Below, piece by piece: positions 52,640-64,000 of a DNA stretch of 64,000 nucleotides. Every line of letters starts with the position of its first letter. Within the stretch, counting starts at the first letter, position 1. Origin of the DNA: Hanleya hanleyi (lineage: Eukaryota > Mollusca > Polyplacophora > Lepidopleurida > Hanleyidae); contig JAVTVY010025044.1 in assembly GCA_036873755.1 (NCBI GenBank), positions 42,091-106,090 on the forward strand. Direction: 5' to 3'. Below the pieces are notes generated by a model. The model was not told where the DNA came from. It saw nothing but the letters and a program-made list of their open reading frames with translations, and ran no database searches. Position numbers and translations under genes: made by a program.

Positions 52640-55330
52640 CGTTAGTCTGACAGAACTTACAGTGAAGATTTTGAGATGTTTTGAAGGATAAAGGGGAGAG
52701 AAATCTACCATGATCTGTTCGGTGAAGAGATGAATAGAGAGAAAACCTTACCTCACGACAGCACGACAGTGCGACAGTCTACATTATACCTAACTAAAGA
52801 TGTAATAAAGGGGAGAGAAGTGTATCCAACATATTCGACGAGACGGGGATAAAGGGGAGAGAAATCTACCACGATCTGTTCGGTGAAGAGATGGATAGAG
52901 AGAAAATCTTAATTCACGACAGCATGACAGTGCGACAGTCTCCAATTTACCTTCAAAAAGATGAGATAAAGAGGAGGGAAATCTATTTCAATACATTCAG
53001 TGAAGGGAGGAGAGAAAGATTTACCTCGCGACACTACGACAATGCGAAGTATCCAATCTACATTTATCAACATGCGATAAAGGGGGGAAAACTCATTGCA
53101 AGTCATTGCGAGAGTCCAACAGATCATTCTACAAGACGGGGATAAAGGGGAGATAAATCTACCATGATTTTTCTGGTGAAGAGATGAATAGAGAGAAAAC
53201 CTTACCTCACGACAGCACGACAGTGCGACAGTATACATTATACCTTACTAAAGATGTAATAAAGGGAAGAGAAATCTATCTCAAATATTAGCCGAGACGG
53301 GAATAAAGGGGAGAGAAATCTACCACGATCTGTTCGGTGAAGAGATGGATAGAGGAGAGAAAACCTTACTTCACGACAGCATGACAGTGCGACAGTCTAC
53401 ATTATACCTTATTAAAGATGTAATAAAGGGGAGAGAAATCTACCTCAAACTATTCGGCAAGACGGGGATAAAGGGGAGAGAAATCTACCACGATCTGTTC
53501 GGTGAAGAGATGGCTAGAGGAGAGAAAACTTACCTCACGACAGCGCGACAGTGCGACAGTCTACATTTTACCTTACTAATGATGGAATAGAGGGGAGAGA
53601 AATCTGTCTCAAAATACTCTGCGAGACGGGCAAAAAGGGGAGAGAAATCTATTACCATCTGTTCGGTAAAGAGATGAATAGAGGAGAGAAAAGCTTACCT
53701 CACGACAGCACGACAGTGTGACAGCCTACATTATACCTTACCAAAGATGGAATAAAGGGGAGAGAAATCTATCTTAAAATATTCTGCGAGACGGGGATAA
53801 AGGGGAGAGAAATCTACCACGATCTGTTCAATGAAGAGATGGATGTAAGAGAGAAAATCTTACCTCACGACAGCCCGACAGTGCGACAGTCTCCGTTCTA
53901 CCTTACTAAGGTCGAATAAAGGGGAGAGAAATATATCTCAAAATGTTCTGCGAGACGGGGATAAAGGGGAGAGAAATCTACCACGATCTGTTCGGTGAAG
54001 AGATGGATAGAGGAGAGAAAACTTACCTCACGACAGCGCGACAGTGAGACAGTCTACATTTTACCTTACTAATGATGGAATAAAGGGAAGAGAAATCTGT
54101 CTCAAAATACTCTGCGAGACGGGCAAAAAGGGAAGAGAAATATATTACCATCTGTTCGGTAAAGAGATGAATAGAGGAGAGAAAAGCTTACCTCACGACA
54201 GCACGACAGTGCGACAGCCTACATTATACCTTACCAAAGATGGAATAAAGGGGAGAGAAATCTATCTTAAAATATTCTGCGAGACGGGGATAAAGGGGAG
54301 AGAAATCTACCACGATCTGTTCAATGAAGAGATGGATGTAGGAGAGAAAATCTTACCTCACGACAGCCCGACAGTGCGACAGTCTCCGTTCTACCTTACT
54401 AAGGTCGAATAAAGGGGAAGAAATATATCTCAAAATGTTCTGCGAGACGGGGATAAAGGGGAGAGAAATCTACCACGATCTGTTCGGTGAAGAGATGGAT
54501 AGAGGAGAGAAAACTTACCTCACGACAGCGCGACAGTCTACATTTTACCATACTAATGATGGAATAAAACGGAGAGAAATCTATCTCAAAATATTCTGCG
54601 AGGTGGGTATAAAGGGGAGAGAAATCTACCACGATCTGTTCGGCGAACAGATGGATAGAGGAGAGAAAATCTTACCTCACGACAGCACGACAGTGCGACA
54701 GTCTACATCATACCTTACTAAAGATGAAATAAAGGGAAAAGAAATCTATCTCAAAATATTTTACGGGACGGGGATAAAGGGGAGAGAAATCTACCATGAT
54801 CTGTTCGGTGAAGAGATGAATAGAGGAGAGAAAACCTTACCACGACAGTCTACATTATACCTTACTAAAGATGTAATAAAGGGGAGAGAAATCTGTCTCA
54901 AAATATTCGGCGAGATGGAGGTGAAGGGGAGAGAAATCTACTACGATCTGTTCGGTGAGGAGATGGATAGAGGAGAGAAAATGTTACCTCATGACAGCAC
55001 GACAGTGCGACAGTGTCCAATTTACCTTCAAAAAGACGGGATAAACGGGAGGGAAATCTATTTCAATACATTCAGTGAAGGGAGGAGAGAAAAATTTATC
55101 TAGCGACACTACGACAGTATCCAATCTACATTTATCAACATGCGATAACGAGGAGAAAACTCATTGCAAGACAGTGCGAGAGTCCGACAGATTGAAGTCT
55201 TCCTAAACAAGAATAAAGGGGGGAAAAACGTACCGGTACCTCGGTAATTTCTGTGAGACGGGATAAGGGGGAGATAAATCTACCTCGACATATTCAGTGA
55301 AGGAATGGATAGAGGAGAGAAAAACCCTCG
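52640..55330. repeat. Large tandem array, ~162-bp unit
   Basis: About sixteen units with GGGGAGAGAAATCTACCACG, ATCTGTTCGGTGAAGAGATG, CTCACGACAGCACGACAGTG and CATTATACCTTACTAAAGATG. Unit spacing is mostly 160-168 bp. Many units keep one frame open, giving repeated MDRGEK...IKGREIYHDLFG peptides up to 222 codons. No start context, signal or unrelated conserved domain supports a gene. Confidence 0.8.
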
Positions 55331-55831
55331 CTCACGACAGAGCGACAGTACAACACAGGGGCGGCGGAAGCAATTTCAGATTGCCCCGACCAACGACCAC
55401 AGCACAATTAGGCGACGGTCCAGGGTCCGCCTAGGCCCCGGAATCTCCGGGGTCCTAGATTGGAGGAAATGCATTCTGAGCAATTTCCTGGACATAAAAT
55501 ACCATATTAATGCTCGATAAAATGTTGAAAATGTGGGTTCAAATAAAACATTTACAAAGTCTATTTATCACTGAAAATCAGGTTCCACTTAAAGATTCCC
55601 GTCATCACCGCGCACAAGAAATCCGTAGGTGTGCTCTGTTTCGAGATATTCAGAAATTACTAAATATTGATAACCTGTGGTCTGACAGATCGACACATTG
55701 ATTAACTGCCTATTTCATGTCTAGATCGTCAGTCAATGATTGGTGGACATGCAACATCATCAGGTCATTGAGTCGTGTCTGAGTCATTGTGGATCTGGGG
55801 TATTCGACTGTAGGCCTGCACTTAAAATGTA

Positions 55832-55880
55832 CAGATGGCGCTGCTGACGGTTAAATATTACAGGTCAGCAGCGCCATCTG
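55832..55880. other. Perfect 17-bp hairpin
   Basis: CAGATGGCGCTGCTGAC at 55832-55848 and its exact reverse complement at 55864-55880, with a 15-nt loop. A third GATGGCGCTG lies just downstream. It may be a fragment of a small inverted-repeat element. Confidence 0.75.
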
Positions 55881-56179
55881 GACATTTAATAAGTGTACAG
55901 TCGATGGCGCTGTTAGACCCAAATATATGTAAGTTACAATACATACGGTATGAATTATGGTTCAATTCGCTCTGAAATAGTGTAGGTCTAAATATTATGT
56001 AAATCTTGATTTACGTAATGCCAGTGGTGTTTAATATGTAATTCCAACTCGTCCGGCATGATTATACATTAAGACGCTGTGACAATGCCCCGACTGTCAC
56101 TCTAGTAGGCGGTAATCAGCGGTCCTGAAATTATTGCCCCGATCATGGTCGGGGTGGTCGGGGCGGTTCTGCCGCCCAT

Positions 56180-56690
56180 GCAACAGTATCCAACCTACCT
56201 TACTAAAGACGGAATAAATTGGAGAGAAATCTGCTTTAATAATCCTGTGAGAGGCAATAAAGGAGAGAGAAATCTACATCGAGATGAAAGGAGAGAAAAC
56301 CTCACCTCACGACAGCACGGCAGTGCGACAGTCTATATTATATCTTACGAAAGATGGCATAAAGGGGAGAGAAATCTATCGGAAAATATTCGGCGAGACG
56401 GGGATAAAGGGGAGAGAAATCTACCAAGATCTTTTCGGTGAAGAGATGAATAGGAGAGAAAACCTTACCTCACGACAGCACGACATTCAGTGAAGGGAGG
56501 ACAGAAAAATTTACCTCACGACACTACGACAGTATCCAATCTACATTTATCAACATGCGATAAAGGGGAGACAACTCATTGCAAGACAGTGCGAGAGTCT
56601 GACAGGAAAGTCTTCCTAAAGAATAAAGGGGAGAAAATGTACCTCGATCTATACTGCGAAGGGATAGCGGAGAGAAAAGTTTCCAACTCA
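56180..56690. repeat. Detached part of the ~162-bp array
   Basis: Same units as 52640-55330, more diverged, separated from the main array by ~850 bp that includes a GGTCGGGG-rich patch near 56140-56165. Confidence 0.7.
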
Positions 56691-57474
56691 ACCGTACGAA
56701 TTTCCCATTTTTTGAATTATATACAAGTTTACATGAACTACAAACAACCATGGGACTGAACATGGAAATTCATTGCCCATTGAGAGATAGTGTCAAGAAC
56801 AAAAGGTACATATCCAAGTCAACAGGAGACCTTCTCAAGCAGAAACAAAGCTCACCTACTACAAATGCTCAAAATCTTACATCACCCAATCATTACTTTG
56901 ATAGCAAAGAAGTTTTGCATCACTATTAAATACGAAGCTATGCATCTGAAAACCCCTCAAACAGAATCCTCACTCAGTAAATTTATGTCACTGGACAGCT
57001 ACATGTACCGAAATAAGTTGAGTGAATATAACGTTCCCAAAGGTGATGGCACGATAAGGCGGGATTTTGGCCTATACGTGGTGCGGTTGAAATCGAAAAC
57101 ATAATATGTCATAAAAACACTTATGTTTTAATGTAACGGCAAGAGAAAATATAAGTACACAATATGTGAAATTTTTAGTGCGATTGCGTTATGATTATAG
57201 TTATCACATGAAACTGAAATCCACAATTTGTGCTATTTCGTGAAAAAAGGTCTAAATCGAGTCCTCCAGACACGCATTGGACACGATGAGGACCCCTTGG
57301 ATCAGAACGCCTTTTAACTTGGTGTTGTGTGGTAACATTATATTCCCACTGCTGGAAGATCTTTTTGGTCCACGGGGTCCTTCATACTCAAAAATGAAAA
57401 GTTATGATTCATAACGTTTGAAGTTTTCGTAAGTAGATTAAAGTGACAAAATAGCATGTTACAGTTTTTCATAT

Positions 57475-57560
57475 GTGACGTCGTAGTGTAGTGGATACGC
57501 ACGTTGGATCACAAGCGCCTCAAATTTTTCTTTTACCGAGTTCGAATCCCAGGAGGGCAA
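57475..57560 (+). mobile_element. tRNA-like SINE head or tRNA pseudogene
   Basis: An A-box-like CGTAGTGTAGTGGATACGC and a B box GAGTTCGAATCCC are spaced as in a tRNA gene with a long variable part. The ends do not pair into an obvious acceptor stem, so a functional tRNA is unlikely. Confidence 0.45.
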
Positions 57561-58691
57561 CATGTATGACGTCGTTTTGTAAAAAGTAAAATTTCATTCA
57601 GTATATCTGAAATAAAATTTTAGGCTATCATTATGAACCAATTAAAAGTAAAATAAATATTGTTTATCGATGACACAATACAGTGTGGACATTACGGGCC
57701 AGTCAAACGTTGAAATCGAACGATCAGTCGTTACCTGTTACAACGGCAATATATTCGCCTAAATTGTGCATTTATTCTCTAATATGTGCATGTAAAATCG
57801 ACTGCAACGTGATAAAATAATAACGCCTTGGTATCGAACATATGTGAAGCTATCGTGGTTCACCGTAACATTCAGTCCGTTGATTGACAGTTGCCGCCGA
57901 AGACAAGTTGTACATTGCATTGTGATTGACAGATGGAGAGAAGAAATGTACATTCCTATGAGTCGGCTGGCTGTGGGCGAAAATCCCGCCTTACAATACC
58001 ATCTCCTTTCCTGTTAACAAACTCCACTCGCAGGGTTCGAGCTTTTTATGGTGTGTCTGGCATATATTGTATCCAAACTTAGATGTCCCTACAAAATATG
58101 GAATAACATATTTTCCATGGAAAACACTGGGATTTTATATTTAATATATTCTTTAAGATATACTGTCCATAACTGTGATTTGGATTGACGTCGCATGTGA
58201 CTCTTGACCCTCGTCTATTACAGTCAATTCTTCCATTGGCTCATTGAAATATGGCAGATCACGTGACGTAATTCTACAAACACTATTGGCACGGTGCCAG
58301 CGAGTTTGATATTCGCAATGTGTAGCCTTGATCTGTTAAGGTCAGTATGTAGTGGAACGTGAAATGGCCTCAGCTAAGATGATATACACAGGATGTAAGC
58401 CTCCAAAGTTGAACTACAATCATGGTAGTTTCTAGCTGGACACCTGTAAATATGTATATTTGTGAATTGCTCTTGATGTTATTGAAGTTCACAGTGAATC
58501 CTCTAAACTCAACCACACGATTGAAATCCACCTGTCAGTTTTACCTCGATCTGCCAATGTCTTGTACACCATCATTCTCTGCTCCCTAATAGAGGGCGCT
58601 AGCTGTGATTAAAATGATTCTGATTCTTATTCCCCAAACCTCTGCGAATAGGTGCCCATCATTATATTCCCCCTGTGCCCGAGAGCAATAA
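57561..58691. other. Non-coding stretch, no gene recognised
   Basis: AT-rich, only short frames. The stretch ends at the 5'-truncated LINE. Confidence 0.5.
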
Positions 58692-61600
58692 TTGCCCTAT
58701 TCCACAATATGCCAGTTCAATCCCCCCCGAAACAATCCTGACCAAACAATCAACACATTTGGCATGAATCTCGTATCACTATGTCAAACCACTGGGTTTT
58801 GTCTTCTGAATGGTAGGGTTATCGGTGACATCCTCGGTAGCTTCACATGCTTTACATACAACGGTCGTCCTGGCCAAAGTAGTGTTGACTATGTAATGTG
58901 CCCTGCTGACATGCTTAATGCAGTTCAGTCCATACAAGTGCATAGCCTGATTTCCCTGTCAGACCATTGCCCAGTCTTGCTTACCCTTCGATCATCCGTT
59001 TCTACGCCTATTTCTACAACGCTTGTCGACAGAAACCCGCTAAGGAAAGATGGGATTCAAGGTAGTGATCATCCTACTAAATTAGGTAAAAAGGCCTTTA
59101 AGTTCATTTGGAATTCTGACTCTTCCGCCCTGTTTGCTCAGACACTTTGTCAGCCCAATATTAGAGCCATTGCTCATCGATTCTTAATGACCCCCCATGC
59201 TGATGGCATAGGGGGAGTCAATGATGCTGTGCAGGACTTCACCCCCATCCTCGCCACTGCTGGCCATGCCAGCCTTAAAATGGTATGTACGACTAGAAAA
59301 CGTCGTAAGCGTAAATGGTTTGACGGCGACTGTAAAGACCTCCACAAAACTGTACTATCACTACTTCGCAGAATCAAACAAAATCCCAGTAATAAGGACC
59401 TCATATCTCAGTTTTATTTCTACAAAAAACGATACAAAAAGATTCTGAAGGCTAAAGAAAAAGAATTTAAATTAACTATTCTACACAAGTTGGATACGCT
59501 CAAGGAAGCTAACCCCAGAGAATACTGGTCTTTGATAAAGTCACTGAGCAATGACAGTAGGGATGGAAACTCAATTGAACTCAATGAATGGGAGACCCAT
59601 TTCACTACTATTAATAACCTCTGCCCCTCTGATAGCGGGCATACAAATGCTATTGACCAGTAGATAAGTGGGATCTCCTTTCCTATGGCAGACCGTGAAC
59701 TTGACTACCCAATTAGTAGTACTGAGGTCATAGGTTCTCTAAAATGGTTGAAAAACAACAAGGCCAGTGGTGTGGATCTCATGCTGAACCAAATGTTAAA
59801 GTGTGTTTCTTTTCATCTAATTGACCACTTTGTTAAACTGTTCAACCACACCCTCCATTGCGGTCATGTGGAGAATATCTGTGGACATGTGGAGAATATC
59901 TTACCTCACCCCTGTTCATAAGAAAGGGGAGATTAATAACCCCCAGAACTATAGGGGAATTGCTCTAGGAAGCTGCTTAAGTAAAGCGTTTCTTTCTATC
60001 ATCAATCGTAGAATAACTACGTTTCTGGAATTTAATGAACTTCTTGATCCGGCTCAACATGGTTTTCGACTTGATCACCGGACTACCGATAATATTTTCA
60101 TCCTTAAAAGACTTATCAATAAACATAAAGCAAGTAAACAAAAGCTCTATGTAACTTTTGTTGATTTCGCAAAGGCCTTCGATACAGTGTGGAGAAATGT
60201 CTTATTGCACAAACTGCTGTTCACTGGTATTAAAGGGAAAGTACTTAGTGTTATTCAGAGTATGTATAGGTCTGTTCAGTATGTAGTTAAAACTGAAACT
60301 GGCTTGTCGAATCCTATCCCCTCCTCAGTCGGAGTGAAACAAGGTTGTGTGGTTAGCCCCATGCTTTTTAACGTGTTTTTGAATGATCTGTATGATGGTT
60401 GCTGTGTAGATCTTGACCCCCCCGTACCTGGACTTGCACCCCCTTAGCCATCTTCTTTTTGCTAATGAATTGGTCCTATTGTCCAGGTCAGAAGCTGGCA
60501 TGAAACTCAACCTCAAAAATCTTGAAAGTTTCTGTGATACGTGGCATTTAAGCCTTAATGTCAAGAAATCCAAGGTAATGGTTTTTGGTAGCACTCTGGC
60601 TAAGCTCAAAGATTTGAAATTTCCATTTAAGGAAAGTGGTTTAGAGGTAGTCTCTACCTATTGCTACTTAGGCATAGTCTTTCATCACTCTGGTACATTT
60701 AAGCAAGCTATACACAGCCTAAATGGTAAAGCTCTGCGTGCTTGGTATAAGATAAAGCGAGACTTGACCACTGATCTAACGATGCCCTTGTCATCATTGT
60801 TAAAAATGCTTGCTAGTTTCTGCAAACCTATATCCACCTATGGTTGTGCCATTTGGGCTCCCAAATCCTTTCGCTTGAGGCACTCTAACCTTTTCACTGG
60901 TTGGGGCGACCGACCCTGTAATCGTGCCATTATTTGTATTGCTAAATCTATATTAGACTTGCCTAAGCGAGCTAGTGGTACTGGTTCACTTGTTGAGCTG
61001 GGTCTTCTACCATTTACGTATGACATCATCCTAGATATGTTAAAGTACTATTCTCGACTAGAGGCTTGTTCCCCAAGTAAACTTATTTATAAAGCTTTTA
61101 TGGAGGACTACAGGCTTGCAATGAAATGTCCTGATCTTTCACTATCTGCTCATGTGTTACATGTCAAGAACTCTCTTGATATCAATAACTGCACAGTCAA
61201 CTTAGACGACTGTAGGAAAAAACTCCATGATCAATTTAGACAAATCTTTCACTTAGAGACTGACCCCTCAGTCACACGTGTTGATGGTTCAGGGAATAAA
61301 CTAATAGAGAACCTATGGCCGGTTCAAGGCAGACATAGACCTGTCTGATTACTTAACTACTGTTAGAAACCGTAAGCACAAACAAGCACAAAGCTCACTT
61401 CGATTGAGCTGTCATACACTGGAAATTGAGAGGGGTCGTTACAGAAAAGTAAGTGGAAAACGAGTCCCCAGCTCTGAACGATTTTGTCCTTTTTGTCCGG
61501 GTATGGTAGAGAATGAACTTCACTTCTTGACTGTATGCCCTATCTATGATGCTCATCGCATTCAATTGCACAATTCAGTATCTACCCTCAGTGGGGATTC

Positions 61601-61736
61601 TATTGAAATGAGTCAAATGAACCATGAACAACTATTTGGCCTACTGTTTGACCCTCCTGCAAGTATTGCACCCTTAACATGCAAGTACATTTTCCAGTGT
61701 TTGGAACATAGGAAACAACAGGTGGCTCAGCTTTGA
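58692..61736 (+). pseudogene. Non-LTR retrotransposon (LINE) ORF2, 5'-truncated and broken
   Basis: Domains in order: the end of an APE-type endonuclease (SSVDYVMCPADM and SLSDHCPVLLTL, about 58880-58990); a linker; reverse transcriptase with LTPVHKKGEINNPQNYRGIA, the VDFAKAFDTVW active-site block near 60165 and GVKQGCVVSPMLFN near 60340; and a C-terminal CPFC...H...C motif near 61490-61550. Breaks are a stop at 59661-59663, frameshifts near 59890 (with an 18-bp duplication), in a seven-C run at 60416-60422, and near 61320. The usual FADD motif reads FANE, losing both catalytic aspartates. The copy is dead. The exact clade is uncertain. Confidence 0.75.
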
Positions 61737-62099
61737 ATAGTAATTGTAATCGTTTGGTTCATGTTAAATTTTAATTCCTGGTGCTCATCTAATGGGTAAT
61801 AAAATCTCTGGGTATGTAATTGATACAGTACTTGTGCATCCTTGTAGCTTTACAACAGTTTGTCTCTAAATAGTATTATGTACTAAATAGTATTATGTAT
61901 TAAAGTGCTTTCGTATTGAACAATTTTTAGTCTGTCTATATTGTGATGCTACAAAACAATGTTGCCAACAGACACCTTTTATAACAAGTGTTACATTGAT
62001 ATAATAGAAAGTATAGCAATACAAAACTTGGTAACACTATCTCTTATATGACAGTCACAGCTGTTGGTCGTGCAAAGTACCTTGCATATACATGTGTCA

Positions 62100-62126
62100 T
62101 GATAAGATAAGATAAGATAAGATAAA
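62100..62126. repeat. (GATAA)n, 3' tail of the minus-strand LINE
   Basis: Five GATAA units, reading (TTATC)n at the 3' end of the LINE that runs on the minus strand. Such short-unit tails are typical of CR1/L2-like LINEs. Confidence 0.7.
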
Positions 62127-62303
62127 TTTATTTAGGGTCGGTGTTGATAACAACAACATTAGCTCACTGGGGGCTATTATTACTGACACAGAAATACAAA
62201 TCAACATACATACATAAAATCTGACTAAAAATCTAACACAATAATAGGTATATAAATAGTATACATAAAACTACTCCATAGCAATAAATGCAGCTAAAAA
62301 TCT

Positions 62304-64000
62304 CTAAAAATCTGGCACTAGTCTTTTAAATTCCTTAAGCGTGCGAGCATTTTTTACGTCGTTTGGAAGCTCGTTCCACATTTTTGACCCTTGGTAGCAT
62401 AGTGAGTTTATGCCGTATTTTGTAGTATGGCATTTTGGTTGTTCTAAATTTTTTGATCTGCGAAGATTATACGTAGCTGGTTTCATAGTAAACAGATCAG
62501 TTATATAAGATGGTGAAGCTTGATGTAGAGACTTATATATCTCTATAACTAGTAGTCGCTTCCATCTTACTAAAATTGAAGAAACCTTAGCCCTGTCAGT
62601 AAGGGATTCATATGACGATGAACTGTCATTATACACCATACGTAGTGCTCTCTCTTGGATTTTCTCTATTCTGGCCATATCAGTTTTATTACGATTTAAC
62701 CAGATCAAGGGACAATAATTAAGATTTGCTGAAATAAAAGCTCTAAAAACTGACAATTTCGATTTCACGTTTAAATATCGTGATATTCGCCTCAGTGCGT
62801 TCAGTTGTCTACCCGCCTTTTTACATACTTCGTTTATGTGGCATTTAAAATCCAGTTTGTCGTCCAAATTTACTCCAAGAAGTTTAACGCAAATTTCGGG
62901 ACTTAAAACAACATCATCTATAAGCATGTCTTGGTGACCTTTCCCAGTTAACATAAAATGAAACTTTTCTGGGTTAGCCTCTAGCATATTTTCACAGAAC
63001 CATTTTATAGATGCCTTAGAGTCTATTAACAGTTTCCTTACAGCCTCTTGCTGAGTATCTGCTATAGAACACAGAGTATTATCATCAGCATAGTTTGTGA
63101 GACAGGTAGAAGATAATATCTCAATAAAATCATTCAAAAATATGTTGAACAAACAAGGCCCTAATACAGACCCTTGGGGTACTCCTTTTAAAAGTGTTCT
63201 CCACGTACTAGATTCTGACCCGTTTTTAACTCTTTGGCTGCGGTTTCTTAAATAGCTGATAAGCAGCTTAACGGAAGCAGGAGACATTTCATATGCCTCT
63301 AACTTGGCTGCCAGTAGATCATGTGGAATCGAGTCAAATGCTTTAGACAGGTCCATGAGCAGAAGCGCGGCAGTTTTACCTTGATCAAGAGCTCGCCGCA
63401 TGTCTTCACAGAGCTTCATCAATGCAGTCTGGCAACTATAGCCACGTCTGTAAGCAGACATAAGCACAGATAATATGGAGTTACTAAACTCCTGAAGCTG
63501 TGAATTTAAGCACATTTCAAACACCTTTGAAATAGCTGTTAAAATGCTTACAGGCCTATAATTTATGACTTTAAGCGGATCACCCTTTTTGAATACAGGT
63601 CGAATTTCGGCGTTTTTACACCGTGATGGAAACTTTGATTTACGTATGCAGTCATTCATAATTGACCTAACGGGTCCGCAGATAACAGGTGCCGAGGCCT
63701 TGATCAGTCTCGGTGGTAACATATCAAATCCGGTGGATTTTTTCACGTCAAGCTTGTCGAGTACTTTCAGTAATTCATTTTCTGATATTTCATGAAAATT
63801 GAATTTGTCGCTGGTCAGCGAAGTTGTTTTGATACTTTGCACACTAGGATGGTCCTTAAACTTGTCTATACTGTATTCATAAAATTCATCATCATCCATG
63901 TTCGCTACGGTCTCCTCTACAGGCATGCCGATTTCCTCTGTAATCGTTGTGAAGTAGTGATTCATTGTCTCGGCCACCTCCGTTGGTTCACAAATTAATT
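62304..64000 (-). CDS. LINE ORF2 reverse transcriptase, partial at window edge
   Basis: The frame is open from the window edge to the stop at 62304 (about 565 residues visible), so the start and any endonuclease lie outside. Visible RT blocks are KKSTGFDMLPPRLIK, AEIRPVFKKGDPLKVINYRP, LLMDLSKAFDSIPHDLL with its catalytic Asp, GVPQGSVLGPCLFNIFLND and the intact NYADDNTL. The thumb and C-terminal region end with YQGSKMWNELPNDVKNARTL. No disruption is visible, so this copy is young or still active. The sequence type is CR1/Jockey-like. It copies LINE RNA into DNA at a nicked target. Confidence 0.85.
   Translation of the reverse strand, partial: LICEPTEVAETMNHYFTTITEEIGMPVEETVANMDDDEFYEYSIDKFKDHPSVQSIKTTSLTSDKFNFHEISENELLKVLDKLDVKKSTGFDMLPPRLIKASAPVICGPVRSIMNDCIRKSKFPSRCKNAEIRPVFKKGDPLKVINYRPVSILTAISKVFEMCLNSQLQEFSNSILSVLMSAYRRGYSCQTALMKLCEDMRRALDQGKTAALLLMDLSKAFDSIPHDLLAAKLEAYEMSPASVKLLISYLRNRSQRVKNGSESSTWRTLLKGVPQGSVLGPCLFNIFLNDFIEILSSTCLTNYADDNTLCSIADTQQEAVRKLLIDSKASIKWFCENMLEANPEKFHFMLTGKGHQDMLIDDVVLSPEICVKLLGVNLDDKLDFKCHINEVCKKAGRQLNALRRISRYLNVKSKLSVFRAFISANLNYCPLIWLNRNKTDMARIEKIQERALRMVYNDSSSSYESLTDRAKVSSILVRWKRLLVIEIYKSLHQASPSYITDLFTMKPATYNLRRSKNLEQPKCHTTKYGINSLCYQGSKMWNELPNDVKNARTLKEFKRLVPDF

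Overview
The window looks like a repeat-rich, gene-poor stretch of a marine invertebrate genome, probably a mollusc or other lophotrochozoan. The reasons are a tRNA-headed SINE with a conserved central domain, a pearl/Helentron-like tandem array, LINEs with pentanucleotide tails, and animal-type Polinton (Maverick) capsid genes. I recognise no ordinary host gene. Taxon and family assignments come from reading alone; no search was run.

The dominant feature is a family of four related palindromic mobile elements, named E1 to E4 here. E1 (2939-8868) and E2 (15118-26310) are complete. Each starts 5'-AGTAGTA, ends with the reverse complement of that type (TACT-3'), and is flanked by a perfect 6-bp target duplication (GACGTC for E1, CACAAG for E2). 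This is the terminal arrangement known for Polintons. E3 (about 26841-34563) and E4 (about 39097-48602) keep the same kind of right terminus (...TATACTACT) but have lost their left ends. All four have kilobase-scale inverted repeats made of ~150-190 bp tandem units, many carrying the palindromes TGCGCATGCGCA (an NRF-1-type site) or TGACGTCA (a CRE).

Gene content is divided between elements. E2 carries only virion-type genes, all on the minus strand: four paralogous small proteins with a PC4-like segment, a tail-anchored small protein, a small Gly/hydrophobic peptide, a conserved 278-residue protein, a penton-like protein, a basic core/pVI-like protein, a double-jelly-roll major capsid protein of the F54H12.2-like type, and an adenain-like protease broken by one in-frame stop. 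It has no polymerase, integrase or packaging ATPase. E1, E3 and E4 carry no capsid gene. They carry copies of a C2H2 zinc-finger gene whose C-terminal domain resembles the region preceding Polinton DNA polymerase B, and every copy ends at the same Pro-Ile-Gly-stop. The early-type genes of E2 and the zinc-finger genes of E3 and E4 share a TATA box 42-58 nt before the ATG. The set therefore looks like satellite or split derivatives of one Polinton-like virus lineage.

The rest of the window, in order: 1-2932 is non-coding with a degraded relative of the family near 2110-2480. 8875-12190 is non-coding with another degraded relative at 8930-9400. 12190-14262 is a pearl-like tandem array ending in a GC hairpin. 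34570-39096 holds a decayed LINE reverse transcriptase. 48750-50150 holds a LINE 3' fragment. 51411-52517 has two short tandem duplications. 52640-56690 is a ~162-bp tandem array. 57475-57560 is a tRNA-like SINE head. 58692-61736 is a LINE broken by a stop and several frameshifts. 62100-64000 is a LINE with an open RT frame that runs off the right edge.
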